Shown: one piece after another, positions 5,755-5,891 of the stretch
Position numbering within the stretch: position 1 is the stretch's first letter
Layout of the letters: each line of letters begins with the position of its first letter
Source: Clostridia bacterium
GTDB lineage: Bacteria > Bacillota > Clostridia > Christensenellales > UBA1242
Assembly (NCBI GenBank): GCA_016290255.1
Contig: JAEETG010000104.1
Coordinates: 1 to 5,891 of the forward strand
Length of the DNA: 5,891 nucleotides
Reading direction: 5' to 3'
The notes under the pieces: generated by a model
The model's database searches: none
What the model saw: only the letters and a program-made list of their open reading frames with translations
Told to the model about the DNA's origin: nothing
Made by a program: the position numbers and the translations under genes

Positions 5755-5891
5755 ATGTTACAAGAAATATTTGAAAATATTAAAAATAGAATAGGAAAAA
5801 CAAAAAGAGAAAAACAAGAGTTAGAACAAGAGTTGGAACAAACTAAAACTAAGTTAAATGAAACTGAAACTAAGTTAGTTAAAACTGAAAC
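5755..5891 (+). CDS. Start of an unrecognised coiled-coil protein (3' end outside window)
   Basis: An ATG at 5755 follows AGAGG (5746-5750) by four bases, a slightly tight but usable ribosome binding site. The frame stays open to the window end, giving 45 codons. The product begins MLQEIFENIKNRIGKTKREK and is almost wholly charged or polar with regularly spaced Leu/Ile. ELEQ is repeated at residues 22-25 and 26-29, then come two seven-residue units, TKLNETE (32-38) and TKLVKTE (39-45), consistent with a heptad-based coiled coil. No signal peptide or membrane segment is seen so far. Function is unknown. Like its upstream neighbour it opens with a helical, charged N-terminus, which hints at, but does not show, a shared role. 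It probably has its own promoter. Confidence 0.65.
   Translation, partial: MLQEIFENIKNRIGKTKREKQELEQELEQTKTKLNETETKLVKTE
5848..5889 (+). repeat. Two tandem 21-base units encoding a heptad
   Basis: ACTAAGTTA recurs at 5848 and 5869, and the two 21-base units match over most of their length (TKLNETE and TKLVKTE in protein). The sequence at the window end begins a further ACT/GAAAC-like unit, so the array may go on. Just upstream a 12-base unit, GAGTTAGAACAA / GAGTTGGAACAA (5818-5841), is also doubled. Because units are multiples of three, gain or loss would keep the frame and change coiled-coil length. Confidence 0.7.

Overview
The window looks like a piece of chromosome from a low-GC, Bacillota-like bacterium, probably an uncultured Clostridia, Bacilli or Mollicutes relative. 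The grounds are the uvrB-uvrA gene order with an 11-base overlap, a free-standing COG3323-type protein, a yybP-ykoY-type manganese riboswitch leader, strong AAGGAG/AGGAG ribosome binding sites and AT-rich codon use. All four visible stop codons are TAA. TGG encodes Trp and no gene reads through TGA, so nothing suggests a recoded genetic code. No species can be named from the sequence alone.

Bases 1-4379 are a housekeeping block on the + strand: the last 408 codons of uvrB (5' end outside the window), complete uvrA (936 aa), and a 113-aa COG3323 (CutA/PII-like, YqfO middle domain) protein. It closes with a rho-independent terminator at 4388-4415. UvrB and UvrA are two of the three subunits of the excision nuclease. 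UvrA finds distorted DNA and loads UvrB, which opens the helix and recruits UvrC. The 113-aa gene appears to be co-transcribed, but its role is unknown.

Bases 4380-4775 hold no gene but are dense in signals. In order they are a perfect 19-bp palindrome, a 48-bp imperfect inverted repeat, a good extended -10 promoter, a folded leader that matches the yybP-ykoY Mn2+ riboswitch in its key elements, and an intrinsic terminator whose 5' arm competes with riboswitch stem P1. This layout predicts an ON switch: ligand stabilises P1, blocks the terminator, and the downstream gene is transcribed.

The gene under that switch (4776-5651) encodes a 291-aa protein that I do not recognise. It has coiled-coil-like charged helices at both ends, two hydrophobic segments, and an internal echo of a WNxW...ISER motif. 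It is none of the exporters usually found behind this riboswitch (TerC family, P-type ATPase, MntP, UPF0016). This is the most interesting point in the window.

After it comes a very AT-rich spacer (about 15 of 100 bases are G or C by hand count) with a 13-bp direct repeat at 30-bp spacing overlapping a likely promoter. Then comes the start of another gene (5755 onward, cut by the window end) encoding a charged coiled coil that ends in a 21-base/7-residue tandem repeat. GC content falls from about 44% in a sampled part of uvrA to about 27% late in the 291-aa gene, which fits a move from core to accessory DNA.
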